Made by a program: the position numbers and the translations under genes | Notes under the pieces: model-generated | Databases searched by the model: none | The model's input: only the letters and a program-made list of their open reading frames with translations | Told to the model about the DNA's origin: nothing | NCBI GenBank assembly: GCA_964017185.1 | Contig: OZ024874.1 | Location: 53,782,856-53,846,855, forward strand | From: Rugalucina vietnamica | Lineage: Eukaryota; Mollusca; Bivalvia; Lucinida; Lucinidae | Reading direction: 5' to 3' | DNA length: 64,000 nucleotides | In this document: in pieces, positions 54,135-64,000 of the stretch | Position numbering within the stretch: position 1 is the stretch's first letter | Layout: the number at the start of each line of letters is the position of its first letter

Positions 54135-55634
54135 CCAGAGGACCTATGGTTCTGTTAACGCTCACCTGATACCTGAGATATATACCAATATCCAGAACAA
54201 CCCCTGGGGTTAATTTCTTTTTCAAATCATAAAAATCAAGTCCATTTGCCATTTACTGCAAGCTTTGCCCTTCATATGACATATAAATTTTTTAACAATT
54301 TTCCTCATTCAAATGCATGGGCGACCTAAGTTGACCTTGCCATAAAATAGGTCAAGGTCATCCAAGGGTTATGATTTATATAAACTTTGTAAAGCTGTAT
54401 TGCCTGATGCTTCATGCCAAGTTTCAAAATCGTTGGCCTTCTGGTTCTGGAGAAGATTTTTTTTTAAATGTTTTTTGCTATTTATAACCATAAAGGCCAT
54501 CTTGGTCATGTGACCTTGACCATGTCTATAAACTTTTATAGCTCTTTTCTAATGATGCTCCACACAAAGTTGGCTTTGATTGGCTTAACGGTTTCAGAGC
54601 AGATGATGTTGGAATAGTATGGTCATGTACATGTATATAGCCCCGGGACAGGGGCAGACTATCACCTAGGGACAAATCATTTTCATAAACATAAATATTC
54701 TGTCTATTTGCCCATTTCCTACAAGTTCTGCCCTTCAAATCATAATTAAACAATTTTCCCCATTCAAATGCATGGGCAACCTATGTTGACCTTGCCGTAA
54801 AATAGGTCAAGGTCATCCAAGGGTCATGATTTATACAAACTCTGTAGAGCTCCATTGCCTGATGCATCGTGCCAAGTTTCGAAATCATAGGCCTTCTGGT
54901 TCTGGAAAAGAAGAATTTTAAAGGCTTTTTCTATTGATAGCCATGGCGGCCATCTTGGTCATGTGACCTTGACCATTTATATAATTTTTCATTGTCCTTT
55001 CCTAACAATGCTCCACATAAAGTTTTGCTTTGATTGGCCAAGCGGTTTTAGAGAAGAAGATGTTTGAATAATATGGTCATATAAATGTATATAGCCCCGG
55101 GGCAGGGGCAGACAACCCCCTGGGGACAATTTTTTTTGCATAAACATAAATATTCTGTCCATTTGCCCATTTCCTGCAAGTTTTGCCCTTCAAATCATAT
55201 TCTAACAATTTTCCCCATTCAAATGCATGGGCAACCTAAGTTGACCTTGCCGAAAAATAGGCCAAGGTAATCCCAGGGTCATGATTATACAAACTTTGTA
55301 GAGCTCCATTGCCTGATGCTTCATGCCAAGTTTCAAAATCATAGGCCTTCTGGTTCTGGAGACGAAGATTTTTTTTAAAGGTTTTTGCTATTTATAGCCA
55401 TGGCGGCCATCTTGGTCATGTGACTTGGACCATTTATACAAACTTTGGTTCCCCCTTCCTAAGGTTGCTCCACATAAGTTTGGCTTTGATTGGCCAAGCG
55501 GTTTCTGAGGAGAAGATGTTTGAAAAGTGTGGACGACGACAACGACGATAACGACGATAGACAACGACGACGACGGACGACGGAGCATGGTTATACTATA
55601 AGCTAACCTGTGAGCCTTCGGCTCAAGTGAGCTA
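54135..55634 (-). mobile_element. Tandem-unit element R1, copy c
   Basis: On the minus strand: TAGCTCACTTGAGCCGAAGG, satellite GTCGTCGTCGT (55530-55585), three ~455-bp units, and GGTCCTCTGG at the end. YY1-like GGCGGCCAT words lie near 54946 and 55403, and a degraded one near 54491. T flanks both ends. The antisense frames here (54526-54753, 55388-55846) are repeat translations. Confidence 0.8.
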
Positions 55635-56741
55635 AAAACGCATAGCATGAATCGTAGTCGGGTAGCATGTTTCACGTCAATCCACGATGGACTAGTGGCT
55701 TGTGCCGCATACTCCGGTATGAGAGGTTGGGCGTTCTTTATTGGCTTGAGTTGTGTCCTTGAGCAAGACATATTCACTATCCCATAGGGCACAACGGTTG
55801 CCATATTCCATATGGCGGAAAACGCTTTTGGCGTCTTCAAGTGCAAGAACGATACCCGTAGAAACCTACACGGTTGTCGACGAATTAAGTTTTCAGTCAG
55901 CTCACCTTAGAATATTTCTTTTGTTTTGTTATTGTTTTATGCTATCTTTATCGCCGTTGATAAATGGGCCACAACATGAGAAAATGTACCTTCGGACAAT
56001 ATTTTGAGTATTAGAAAACCAATCTTACGTTGAATGTATAATGGTTCTAGAGTCTAATAGTCTTTATTTGACCAGATTATTCAAATTATTTTGTGACTTA
56101 TGACATATTTTCTATATGGACCCTTCAGACGTTATTGTCCTGAAAAATGACGTCAAAGTTGCGTAATTACATTACTACATGCAAGTAGAACCTACAAAAC
56201 TCGATGTATTTTCTTAAAATTGTTTCAGCATTGGCCAGAACATATTGTTTAGATACAAGCATATCATTCTTACAGTTAATCTGTCGACATTGTTTTGTCT
56301 TATTATGTCACTATGTGGTTGCTATGGTTAAAGGTTGTCGATAGATATAGGGAAATTTAGTGTATAATGGGCTAAAACAAAGGCAGATAACTCCAAATAT
56401 TGGAACTAAATATGTTTTAAAACTCATTTTGTGGGTAGCCCAGTGTTCGAAGATTACATTTACATTGCTATTTCTAAAACATAAAAATCATGATTTTGTG
56501 GCTTTTGAGCAGATTTCTATTAGGAACGTCATAATGTCCGAAGGTACATTTTGTCGCGTTGGGGTTCAAATGTGATAATTTTAAGTTTATAGCTCCACAA
56601 GTTTCATGTTTTTTATGGTTCACTATTGCCTCCGACAATTGCGTGGTCAATTGGTCATTTAGCAAAGTTCTGTTTCGAGTTCAACAATAATTTTATTAAT
56701 TGCAAAAAGGATTCACCCAATAACAGTGTTAAATATAATTT
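55635..56741. other. Unassigned intron sequence between two R1 copies
   Basis: No exon with paralogue support is seen. Short frames lack domains. Confidence 0.45.
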
Positions 56742-57801
56742 TAGCTCACTTGAGCCGAAGGCTCACAAGGTGAGCTTATAGGATGGCCATGATCCGCGTG
56801 CGTCCGTCGTCCGTCGTCGACCGGTCGTCCACAATTTCAAAGATCTTCTCCTCTGAAACCACTTGGCCAATCAAAGCCAAATTTTATAGGAAAAGGTACA
56901 AGTAGGCAAAGATCATAAGATCAGAAGCCTCTATACGAAGGGGGAAGAAAATGTATATGACCAAGATGGCCGCCACCCCATATATGGTGAAAACCTTTAA
57001 AAATCATCTTCTCCAGAACCGGTAAACCAATTTCAACGAAACTTGGCACGACGCATTGATGGCTAAAGCACTATAAGGTGTATATAAATCTTGACCCTGT
57101 GATGGCCTTGACCTATTTTGCGGCAAGGTCAACATAGGTCGCCAATGCATTTGAATGGGGAAAACTTATAAAATGCCATTTATAGTGAAAGTCTTGCAGG
57201 AAATGGACAGTAGGACTGAATATTAATGATTCTGAAAAAAATGGACCTCAGAGGCTCATATGCCCTCCATCCCTGGGCAATATACATGTATATCTCCGTA
57301 ATATTCAAACATCTTCTCCTCTGAAACCACTCGGCCAATCAAAACAAAATTTTATTTGAAGCATCTATAGGATATGGTTACCAATGTGTATATAAATAAT
57401 CCAGGTCACACGACCAAGATGGCCGCCATGCCCATATATGGTAAAACCCTTTAAATATCTTCTCCGAAACCGGTAAACCGATTTCAACGAAACTTGGCAT
57501 GAAGTATCAATGACTCAAGTACTACAATATATACATAAATCATGACCCTGTGATGAATACTCTATAAATAACCCAGGTCGTATGACCAAGATGGCCGCCA
57601 TGCCCATATATGGTAAAAACCCTTGAAAAATATTCTTCTCCGGAACCGGTGGACGGATTTCAAAGAAACTTGGCATGAAGCATTGATGGCTAAAGAACTA
57701 CAATGTATATATAAAGCATGACCCTTTGATGACCTTGACCTATTTTAAAGCAAGATCAACATGGATCCCTTTGCATTTGAATGGGTAATAAAATATAAAG
57801 G

Positions 57802-58134
57802 TCTGGGGCTAGTAACTCGAAGGCATCGTAAGTTCCCCTTCTCACGATCTTAAGATGACCACCTTAGAATGTACGCCCTTGCTATTCCAGCGTCTCTATA
57901 CTATCGTAACTTTTTAAGTGAAAGGCGCCACTTGTTTTTTTAAGTGAAAGGCGCCACTTCGTAAGATAATACGATGCTAAGTTGGCTTGAGTTGGCCGTA
58001 AAGTTACGATGCTGTTAAGTTGTCACCGTAACTTAAGGTCCTTTTCAGTTATTCACCATAATCCCTAAGAGATACTTAAGTTGGTCGTAAGATGATCATA
58101 AGCTTAAGATGGCTTTGAGTTACTAACCCCTGGT
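57802..58134. mobile_element. TIR element nested in R1-d
   Basis: CTGGGGCTAGTAACTCGAAG and GCATCGTAAG on the left; CTTAAGATGGCTTTGAGTTA and CTAACCCC on the right are the complement. Many short CTTAAG/TCGTAA words are inverted inside. A 22-bp phrase starting TTTTTAAGTGAAAGGCGCC occurs twice at 57911-57960. Confidence 0.7.
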
Positions 58135-58330
58135 CCTTTGGAAGTAGTAAAAACTTTCAAAGGGAGATAGTATGGACTATATTGCGCAATTTCGGGTAAT
58201 AAACCCTCATCAGTAGCCCTTTTTAAACCGGTAATGAACGCCAGACTATTGTGCTGCAATTTCGATAATTTATACGAAAAGTCTAAATCAAAGACACATT
58301 CCTAAACGGGCTCAAACAATCAAAACATTG
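58133..58330 (+). repeat. Dispersed repeat family F5, copy 3
   Basis: GGTCCTTTGGAAGTAGTAAA, TTCAAAGGGAGATAGTATGG, AACCCTCATCAGTAGCCCTT and CTAAATCAAAGACACATTCC, in the order seen at 43955. Confidence 0.6.
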
Positions 58331-58691
58331 CTTTGAATGTATATATCTAAACGTAAGTGGTTTGAACACTCTGAAAACTCTGAACACTATCTCTGAAAAC
58401 TGCTAACATGTCATTTGAAGAGAAATTGGCAAATGGACAGAAACAGAATATTGATTATTCTGAAAACAAATGACCCAAGGGTTTCATCTGCCCCTGCACT
58501 GGGGCTAAATACCATAATATCCAAACATGTTTATTGGTATATGTAGCAGATCTCAGGTGAGCGTTTACAGAACCATTGGTCCTCTGGTTTAAGTTAAAGC
58601 TAGAAACACGAATAATACATAGCCTTCCGATTTATTTGATGATGTGTTGTGTTGTTATGCTGCTCTGAACAAGTAACCTAATTTCTTTTAG

Positions 58692-59076
58692 ATGTAAACG
58701 GTGCAAAGGACCTTTGTAATACAGCTCTATATAGAAAGGGGAGCTTGAAAGGGGAGCTTGAACCTGGTGTTCGATTCTTCACATCCATCAATGTCGCATG
58801 AGAATGGTCAGAGATCGTGCTTTTGCAATGTATATGGTGTTTTTCAACTACAAGTGAAGGATATACGACTGACGCATGTTGAACCTGTCAATTGCCCCAG
58901 TGTCTCGGTCAATGCATGCAGTGCCAACGGCTGTAACTCTACCGAATCAAATTGTAGACAAGGTATAATTTTGAATAAGATAGTTTCAAACAATGCCAGG
59001 AGTGGAAACATATCAATAAAAGGTCTTTCAATGTTAATGTCACCATCACTTATATGGATACAAATACTACACAAGA
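58692..59076 (+). pseudogene. Receptor B exon: second Cys-rich domain, frameshifted by 13-bp duplication
   Basis: 385 nt, exactly 13 more than the homologous 372-nt exon of A. AAAGGGGAGCTTG occurs twice in a row at 58735-58747 and 58748-58760. Before it, the frame reads DLCNTALYRKGSL, like A's SLCNTTATNIRRS. After it, the original frame continues from NLVFDSS through RSCFCNVYGVFQLQVKDIRL, NCPSVSVNACSANGCNSTES and PSLIWIQILHK, all aligned with A. As it stands, translation would enter the wrong frame and meet TGA at about 58799. Splice sites TTCTTTTAG| and AAGA|GTAAGT are intact. Confidence 0.8.
58735..58760 (+). repeat. 13-bp tandem duplication in receptor B exon
   Basis: Two perfect copies of AAAGGGGAGCTTG with no divergence, so a recent slippage-type event or a sequence artefact. 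Confidence 0.9.
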
Positions 59077-59195
59077 GTAAGTACTATTTTATGAAAGTTT
59101 GTTTTTGCTACCCATTAATTTGTTTAAGTTTACTATTGTAATAATATAATTTAATGTTACGTACAAGGGCTGATCCTTTCATAAAAAAAAAAAAG

Positions 59196-59230
<35 letters not shown>

Positions 59231-59305
59231 TTCAGACATTTGTCGGTTTCTTTATATGTGTAATTATGCGTGGATCGTTCGCTATGTATTTTTGTGTCTT
59301 GTCAG
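59077..59305 (+). other. Receptor B intron with poly-A tract
   Basis: 229 bp; contains a poly-A run at 59182-59225. Confidence 0.7.
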
Positions 59306-59569
59306 ACAAGAACTGGTACAACGTCAGTTGTTCGGACATAACTTCGGTTGTTTCAACAAGTCCAAAAACTGAGTCCACGACAACTGATACTGAAAAAACG
59401 ACAACAATTCCTGAATCAAAAGCAACAGATACTGAACTAACAGCTACGGAAAGTAGCACAGCACCTTCAGAATTTGAATCAACATTGCTATCAGAAACGG
59501 TGACAAAAAGGACTGCAAGCTATGAATCTACAGAACCAACAGGAGCGACCGACACAAGAAAGCAAGCAG
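59306..59569 (+). CDS. Receptor B exon: Ser/Thr-rich stalk
   Basis: 264 nt, phase 1 to 1, from CTTGTCAG|ACAAG to AAGCAG|GTGTGT. It encodes KNWYNVSCSDITSVVSTSP, then TESTTTDTEKTTTIPES, ELTATESSTAPSEFES and SETVTKRTASYESTEPTG. Thr/Ser/Glu-rich like the stalk of A but with different repeats, as expected of a fast-changing spacer. Intact. Confidence 0.75.
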
Positions 59570-59732
59570 GTGTGTGTTCTTCTTGCAATTGGTGCTTGAT
59601 TTTGTAAGTCGGTTTATGACCACAATGAAGATCAAATGATGTAGATGATTTGAATTTGACAAGGCGTTCACAGCAAAAAGCATAATTAGTAAAAAAAAAA
59701 AAAAAACAACAACAAAAACAAACAAACAAAAA

Positions 59733-61726
59733 CCAGAGGACCAATGGTCCTGTAAACGCTCACCTGAGACCTGAGATATATACATGTACCAATAAACTTG
59801 TTAGACTAGAATGGTACAATGCATGTATATAACCCTAGGGCAGGGTCAGAATAACTCCTGGAGTCAATGTCTTTTTCAAATCATAAAAATTCAGTCCATT
59901 TGCCAATTAACTGCAAGTTTTGTCTTTCAAATGACATTTTAACAATTTTCTCCATTCAAATGCATGGGTGATCTAAGTTGACCTTGCCGTGAAATAGGTC
60001 AAGGTCATCCCAGTGTCATGATTTATACAAATTTTGTAGACCTCTATTCCTTAATGCTTCATGCCAAGTTTCAAAATCATAGGCCTTCTGGTTCTGAAGA
60101 AGAATATTTTTTTTAAAAAATTGCTATTTATAGCCATTGCGGCCATCTTGGTCATGTGACCTTGGCCATTTATATAAACTGTCATTTCCTCTTCCTAAGG
60201 ATGCTCCACATAAAGTTTGGCTTTGATTGGCCTAGCAGTTTCTGAGAAAAAGATGTTTGAATATTATGGTCATCTACATGTATATAGCTCCGGGGCAGGG
60301 GCAGACAACCCCTGGGCCTAAAATATTTTCATAAGCATAAATCTTCTGTCCATTTGCTCATTCCTAGCAAGTTGTCTGCCATTACATGCCACTTTCCTAT
60401 TTTTTTCCCATTCAAATGCATGGGCGACATAAGTTGACCTTGCCGTGAAATAGGTCAAGGTCATCCCAGGGTCATGATTAATATAAACTTTGTAGAGCTC
60501 CATTTCCAGATGCTTCATATCAAGTTTCAAAATCATAGGCCTTCTGGTTCTGAAGAAGAAGATTTTTAAACGTTTTTGCTATTTATAACCATGGCGGCCA
60601 TCTTGGTCATGTGACCTTGACCATTTATATAAACTTTCATTCCCTCTTCCTAAGGATGCTCCACAAAAAGTTTGGCTTTGATTGGCCCAGCGGTTTCAGA
60701 GAAGAAGATGTTTGAATATTATGGTCATATACATGTATATAGCCCCGGGATGGGGGCAGACAACCCCCTGGGCCCAAAATATTTTCTTAAACATAAATCT
60801 TCTGTCCATTTGTTCATTTCTAGCAAGTTTTCTGCCATTAAATTACATTTTCCTATTTTTTCCCATTCCAATGCATAGGAGACCTAAGTTGACCTTGCCG
60901 TAAAATAGGTAGAGGTCATCCCAGGGTCATGATTTATATAAATTTTGTAGAGCTTCATTCCCAGATGCTTCACACGAAGTTTCAAAATCATAGGCCTTCT
61001 GGTTCTGAAGAAGAAGATTTTTAAACGTTTTTGCTATTTATAGCCATGGCGGCCATCTTGGTCATGTGACCTTGACCATTTATATAGACTTTCATTCCCC
61101 CTTCCCAAGGATGCTCCACATGAAGTTTGGCTTTGATTGGCCTAGCGGTTTCAGAGAAGATGTTTGAATATTATGGTCATGTATATAGACCCGGGGCAAA
61201 GGCAGACAACCCCCCCCAGGTGCTAAAATTTTCCATTAACATTAATCTTCTGTCCATTTGCCTAGTCCCAGTAAGTTTTACCCATTAAATAGCATTTTAC
61301 CATTTTTTCCCATTCGAATGCATTGGCGACCTAAGTTGACCTTGCCGTTAAATAGGTCAAGGTCATCCTAGGGTCATGATTTATATAAATTATGATGGGC
61401 AAGCATCCAAGATGCTACATACCAAGTTTCATTGAAATCGGTCCACCGGTTCCAGAGAAGAAGATTTTTTAAGTTTTTTGCTATTTATAGCCCTGGCGGC
61501 CATTTTGGTCATGTGACCTGGACCATTTATACAAACTTTGGTTCCCCCTTCCTAAGGATGCTCCACATGAAATTTGAATTTGATTGGCTCAGCGGTTTCA
61601 GAGAAGAAGATGTTTGAAAAGTGTGGACAACGACGACCACGACGACGACCACGTCGACGACGACGGACGACGGAGCATGGGTATACTATAAGCTCACCTT
61701 GCGAGCCTAACGGCTCAGGTGAGCTA
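59733..61726 (-). mobile_element. Tandem-unit element R1, copy e (four units)
   Basis: On the minus strand it opens TAGCTCACCTGAGCCGTTAG with a satellite of CGTCGTC type (61622-61675), has four ~450-bp units (YY1-like words near 60146, 60595, 61047 and 61496), and ends GGACCATTGGTCCTCTGG. T flanks both ends. It is the longest R1 copy, so unit number varies between copies. Confidence 0.8.
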
Positions 61727-61967
61727 AAAAGCCTGTGGGCGGAGCGTCGTCTAAACCGGCCAGTGATGCTGTTTGATTACTTATGCTGGCGTGACTTAGG
61801 TCGCTATTCTTAAGGACGTACAACGCGAAAATCTGGCGGTATGGCTGTTCCAAAAATTCCGTTTAGTCGGATTTGATGTAAAAATACACCTGAAAATTAG
61901 CGATGACATGATTGTGCAAAAATCTAATACTTGATTGATAATATAAAATGTAAATAGAAGTACAGTT

Positions 61968-62943
61968 GACTCGACAATGGCGAACCACTAAGAGGCCAAA
62001 CGCTATTATTTTAAATGCGACCATGGGAATGTTTATCTATTTGGTACTAAGAACATGTAACATATCTCAGCTGTACAGGAAAATAATAATTTTAGTTCAT
62101 TCAATTTCCTAATGGGAGATAACTCTGTTGATATGATACCTCCTGCATTAGACAATGGCGAACCAAACTCGACAATGGCGAATCAAATAGTCTATAGCCC
62201 AAAAGAAACCATTTTAGAAGGTTATTTTTGCACACAAATGGTGCCATCATCATGCGAAACTAAATGGTGTTCGATAATATTGTGTAAATTTGCTTTGATG
62301 CTTTACGTTCACTGTCAACAGCAAATGCCCTAACGGAAAGGTCAATTATACCGATTTAAGCATGTCTTATTGCTTTAATGAAACAATGAAAGCCTAAACT
62401 CAAGAGGGTTAAACCACGACTTGCAGCAATATTAATTACGTCATTGACCAAACCAAATTGTTCCTGGGCGAGCCTTCCAAAGGTAGATTATCGGTACTTT
62501 GTGCACATTCTTTATACCACACAAAGTATGATTCGCTATTGTCGAATTTACATGTACATATTTCCACGCTTATATCCACCTTCAATGTCAAAACTTTTAT
62601 CAAAAACATGCATAATGTATAACTAGGGATAATAGGCATTAAAGTAATGCAAAAATGGTTATAATAAAATGTTTAGAAACGGGGTAAGAATACATTTTAT
62701 CTGAACGTCACTTTTTGCGGAACAATAAACTAGGCATCTTAGTTAAGGGGTCAAGCGTTTCAGCAACCCTTATTTTATTGTCCGGTGGAATTTCGACTCC
62801 ATTCTTTTACCAAACATCAAGGCATAGATGAAAGTAAATGACTGAATTATATAATAAATAATTTTTTATCTAAGATTCCAGAAATTCTGCAAAATCTTTA
62901 CGAGTGATTCGCCATTGTCGATGATTCTCCATTGTCGAGTTCA
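61968..62943. mobile_element. Element with inverted CTCGACAATGGCGAA termini
   Basis: TTGACTCGACAATGGCGAAC lies at the left (61967). The complement TTCGCCATTGTCGATGATTC and TCCATTGTCGAGTTCA lies at the right (62909-62945). Internal copies of GACAATGGCGAA (62150, 62169) and one of TTCGCTATTGTCGAA (62531) keep the same inverted arrangement. No coding frame. Confidence 0.6.
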
Positions 62944-62947
62944 TTGT

Positions 62948-63103
62948 ATTAAAATTCAGATTTGTACCTTTCACTAGATTATGAAAAACATATTAAGTTG
63001 TTTAAAAACTTGTCTCCGACAAACCCTTTATCCTTCACTTACATTCAAACAGCCTAATGTTTTTCATCATTCAGTGAAAGCTAAAACTTTAAATTTCAAC
63101 CCT
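62948..63103. mobile_element. Foldback MITE family F2, copy 3
   Basis: AAATTCAGATTTGTACCTTT and CACTAGATTATGAAAAACAT on the left; TAATGTTTTTCATCATTCAG and TGAAAGCTAAAAC on the right. The central TGTCTCCGACAAACCC replaces the hairpin of copy 1. Confidence 0.7.
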
Positions 63104-63249
63104 TAAATGCAGACTTGTAAAGTTTCTTAACTAGCTAGGTAATGTTCTTGTCATTCCAAATGATTCAGAGAAAATATGTCAGATTCGAGAAAAAATGACA
63201 GCTATTAATATACGAGACCTGCCACTGTTATGTCTATCTGTCTTCGTCA

Positions 63250-63290
63250 AAATTTCTCTAAGCAAATAGAATAGCCCAGATGGGATAAGG
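63250..63290 (-). mobile_element. F4 MITE fragment
   Basis: TTTCTCTAAGCAAATAGAAT then AGCCCAGATGGGA matches the complement of 16783-16833. Confidence 0.5.
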
Positions 63291-63355
63291 CTTACGTGAG
63301 TTAAATACAAAAAAAAAAAAAAACAATGTATTTTCTGTACAATACTTATTCACAG

Positions 63356-63458
63356 ATGACACACACGAGGAAAGTACACTTCCAGTCATTGTGGCAGTGA
63401 CCGTTGTTGTTGTTTGTGTTGTTATTACAGCAGTCGTTGTAATGGTCGTTTATTGCAA
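63356..63458 (+). CDS. Receptor B exon: transmembrane segment
   Basis: 103 nt, phase 1 to 2, from TTATTCACAG|ATGACA to TTGCAA|GTAAGT. It encodes DTHEESTLPVIVAVTVVVVC then VVITAVVVMVVYCK: a short acidic juxtamembrane piece, then about 26 hydrophobic residues. It ends in the same place and phase as the exon in A (VVIIYRK). The following tail exon is outside the window. Confidence 0.8.
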
Positions 63459-64000
63459 GTAAGTTGTTCACCTACTTGCAGCATCATTGTCGTTAAAGCA
63501 GAATTTCATACATCCAACATTTCATTGGAACACCAGAACAGAGTTATTCGGTCGTAAAATCATAAGGTTCGTCCATTGTAAAGTTGCCACGAATAGCCGC
63601 TCAGCTGAAATTCAAACAAGCCCTAAATCGCAAATAAAATTACCTCATCGTTCGGAAGGATGAATTTGGTCTCAAATTAAAGATAATTGATTGTTCTTTC
63701 AGAATCCGGTTGTCGTAGTGTCAAAAAAGTGTAGCGTCATATCAGAAAAAGGGGAGATAACTCTATATTCGTTAAAATTAAGAATTGCCCATGGGGATAC
63801 GAAAACGTCAAAAATATTTTTATTCGATTTCGGTTTCGAGCCTTTGATTATATTTTCGTATTGTACAATAATTTGTCGACATAATGTGGTTGATTTAAAC
63901 TGTTTGTGATTTTTCAATGACGCTTTAACGGCCGGTAACGTATGTAACCTTGCAAAAATTTTGATTTTGACGCATTGCGTTTTTTATACAAAGTACAGTA
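63459..64000 (+). other. Start of receptor B last intron, runs off the window
   Basis: GTAAGT donor, then AT-rich sequence. No tail exon with tyrosine motifs is seen before 64000; gene A's homologous intron is about 970 bp. Confidence 0.55.

Larger units (their letters stand above)
56742..58587 (+). mobile_element. Tandem-unit element R1, copy d, with nested insertions
   Basis: TAGCTCACTTGAGCCGAAGG and a CGTCCGTCGTC satellite (56798-56832) open it; AACCATTGGTCCTCTGG closes it. Units are shortened and rearranged, with YY1-like words near 56964, 57419 and 57594. It is interrupted by a TIR element (57802-58134) and an F5 repeat (58133-58330), after which R1 sequence resumes near 58400. Confidence 0.75.
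54112..58691 (+). other. Receptor B intron, 4.6 kb, with two R1 elements
   Basis: GTAAGT...TTTTAG. An R1 copy begins only 23 bp after the donor. A second R1 (opposite orientation) follows after 1.1 kb (55635-56741) of unassigned sequence. Confidence 0.65.
59570..63355 (+). other. Receptor B intron, 3.8 kb, with R1-e and further repeats
   Basis: GTGTGT...TTCACAG. Contents: R1-e (59733-61726), an element with GACAATGGCGAA-type termini (61968-62943), an F2 copy (62948-63103), an F4 fragment (63250-63290) and a poly-A run (63309-63323). Confidence 0.65.
53830..63458 (+). pseudogene. Receptor gene B: paralogue of A, frameshifted, incomplete at right edge
   Basis: Four exons match gene A in order, phase and content: 53830-54111 (domain 1), 58692-59076 (domain 2), 59306-59569 (stalk) and 63356-63458 (transmembrane). 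The start exon is not identified and the tail exon must lie beyond 64000. The second exon carries a perfect 13-bp tandem duplication (58735-58760) that shifts the frame and brings in a TGA soon after. Other splice sites and the remaining frames are intact, so the lesion is probably recent, a segregating allele, or an assembly or read error. Three R1 copies have expanded its introns. If the duplication is not real, this is a second functional receptor. Confidence 0.7.

Noticed and set aside
1-64000. CRISPR arrays, operons or other bacterial features
   Set aside because: The tandem repeats lack regular spacers, genes have spliceosomal introns and the tRNA has eukaryotic class II features; this is animal nuclear DNA.

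Overview
The window is AT-rich animal nuclear DNA: split genes with GT-AG introns, a nuclear tRNA gene, a Penelope-like reverse transcriptase, LINE and mariner debris, and many foldback/MITE-type repeats. The repeat types and frequent ACATGTA-type words suggest a mollusc, most likely a bivalve. This is an inference; no species marker gene is present.

Layout. 1-21 kb is intergenic and repeat-rich: a broken Penelope-like RT split by a 1.5-kb tandem-unit element, hairpin MITEs, an array of ~145-bp units (13.1-14.2 kb) and an array of ~95-bp units (19.4-20.3 kb). 21.2-27.4 kb (minus strand) holds a three-exon vestigial/VGLL gene whose splice phases agree and give 287 codons, with a Tondu (TEAD-binding) motif. 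28-37 kb is intergenic, with an intact tRNA-Leu(UAA), a tRNA-derived SINE, four copies of one foldback family, a second copy of the tandem-unit element and a LINE 3' end.

37.7-63.5 kb (plus strand) holds two tandem paralogues of an unfamiliar single-pass receptor. Each has a ~95-100 residue domain with a lectin-like (SUEL-like) cysteine pattern, a 124-residue Cys-rich domain, a Ser/Thr-rich stalk and a transmembrane exon; all exons before the transmembrane one are phase 1-1. Copy A has a complete cytoplasmic tail with 11 tyrosines, including overlapping ITAM-spaced YxxI motifs. Copy B has a 13-bp tandem duplication that shifts the frame of its second exon, and it runs off the right edge before its tail. 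Copy A also has an in-frame TGA followed by an open extension with two more tyrosine motifs.

The receptor introns are full of transposable elements. Three of the five copies of the tandem-unit element lie in the introns of copy B. Its ~455-bp unit repeatedly carries consensus-like NF-Y, YY1, M-box/E-box and SF-1/ERR motifs, and its ends suggest a non-autonomous Helentron-like element. A CpG-dense Harbinger-like element is nested in a mariner-like one between the two receptor genes. The receptor pair is the best candidate for an undescribed biological system here; the tandem-unit element is the best candidate for undescribed repeat biology.
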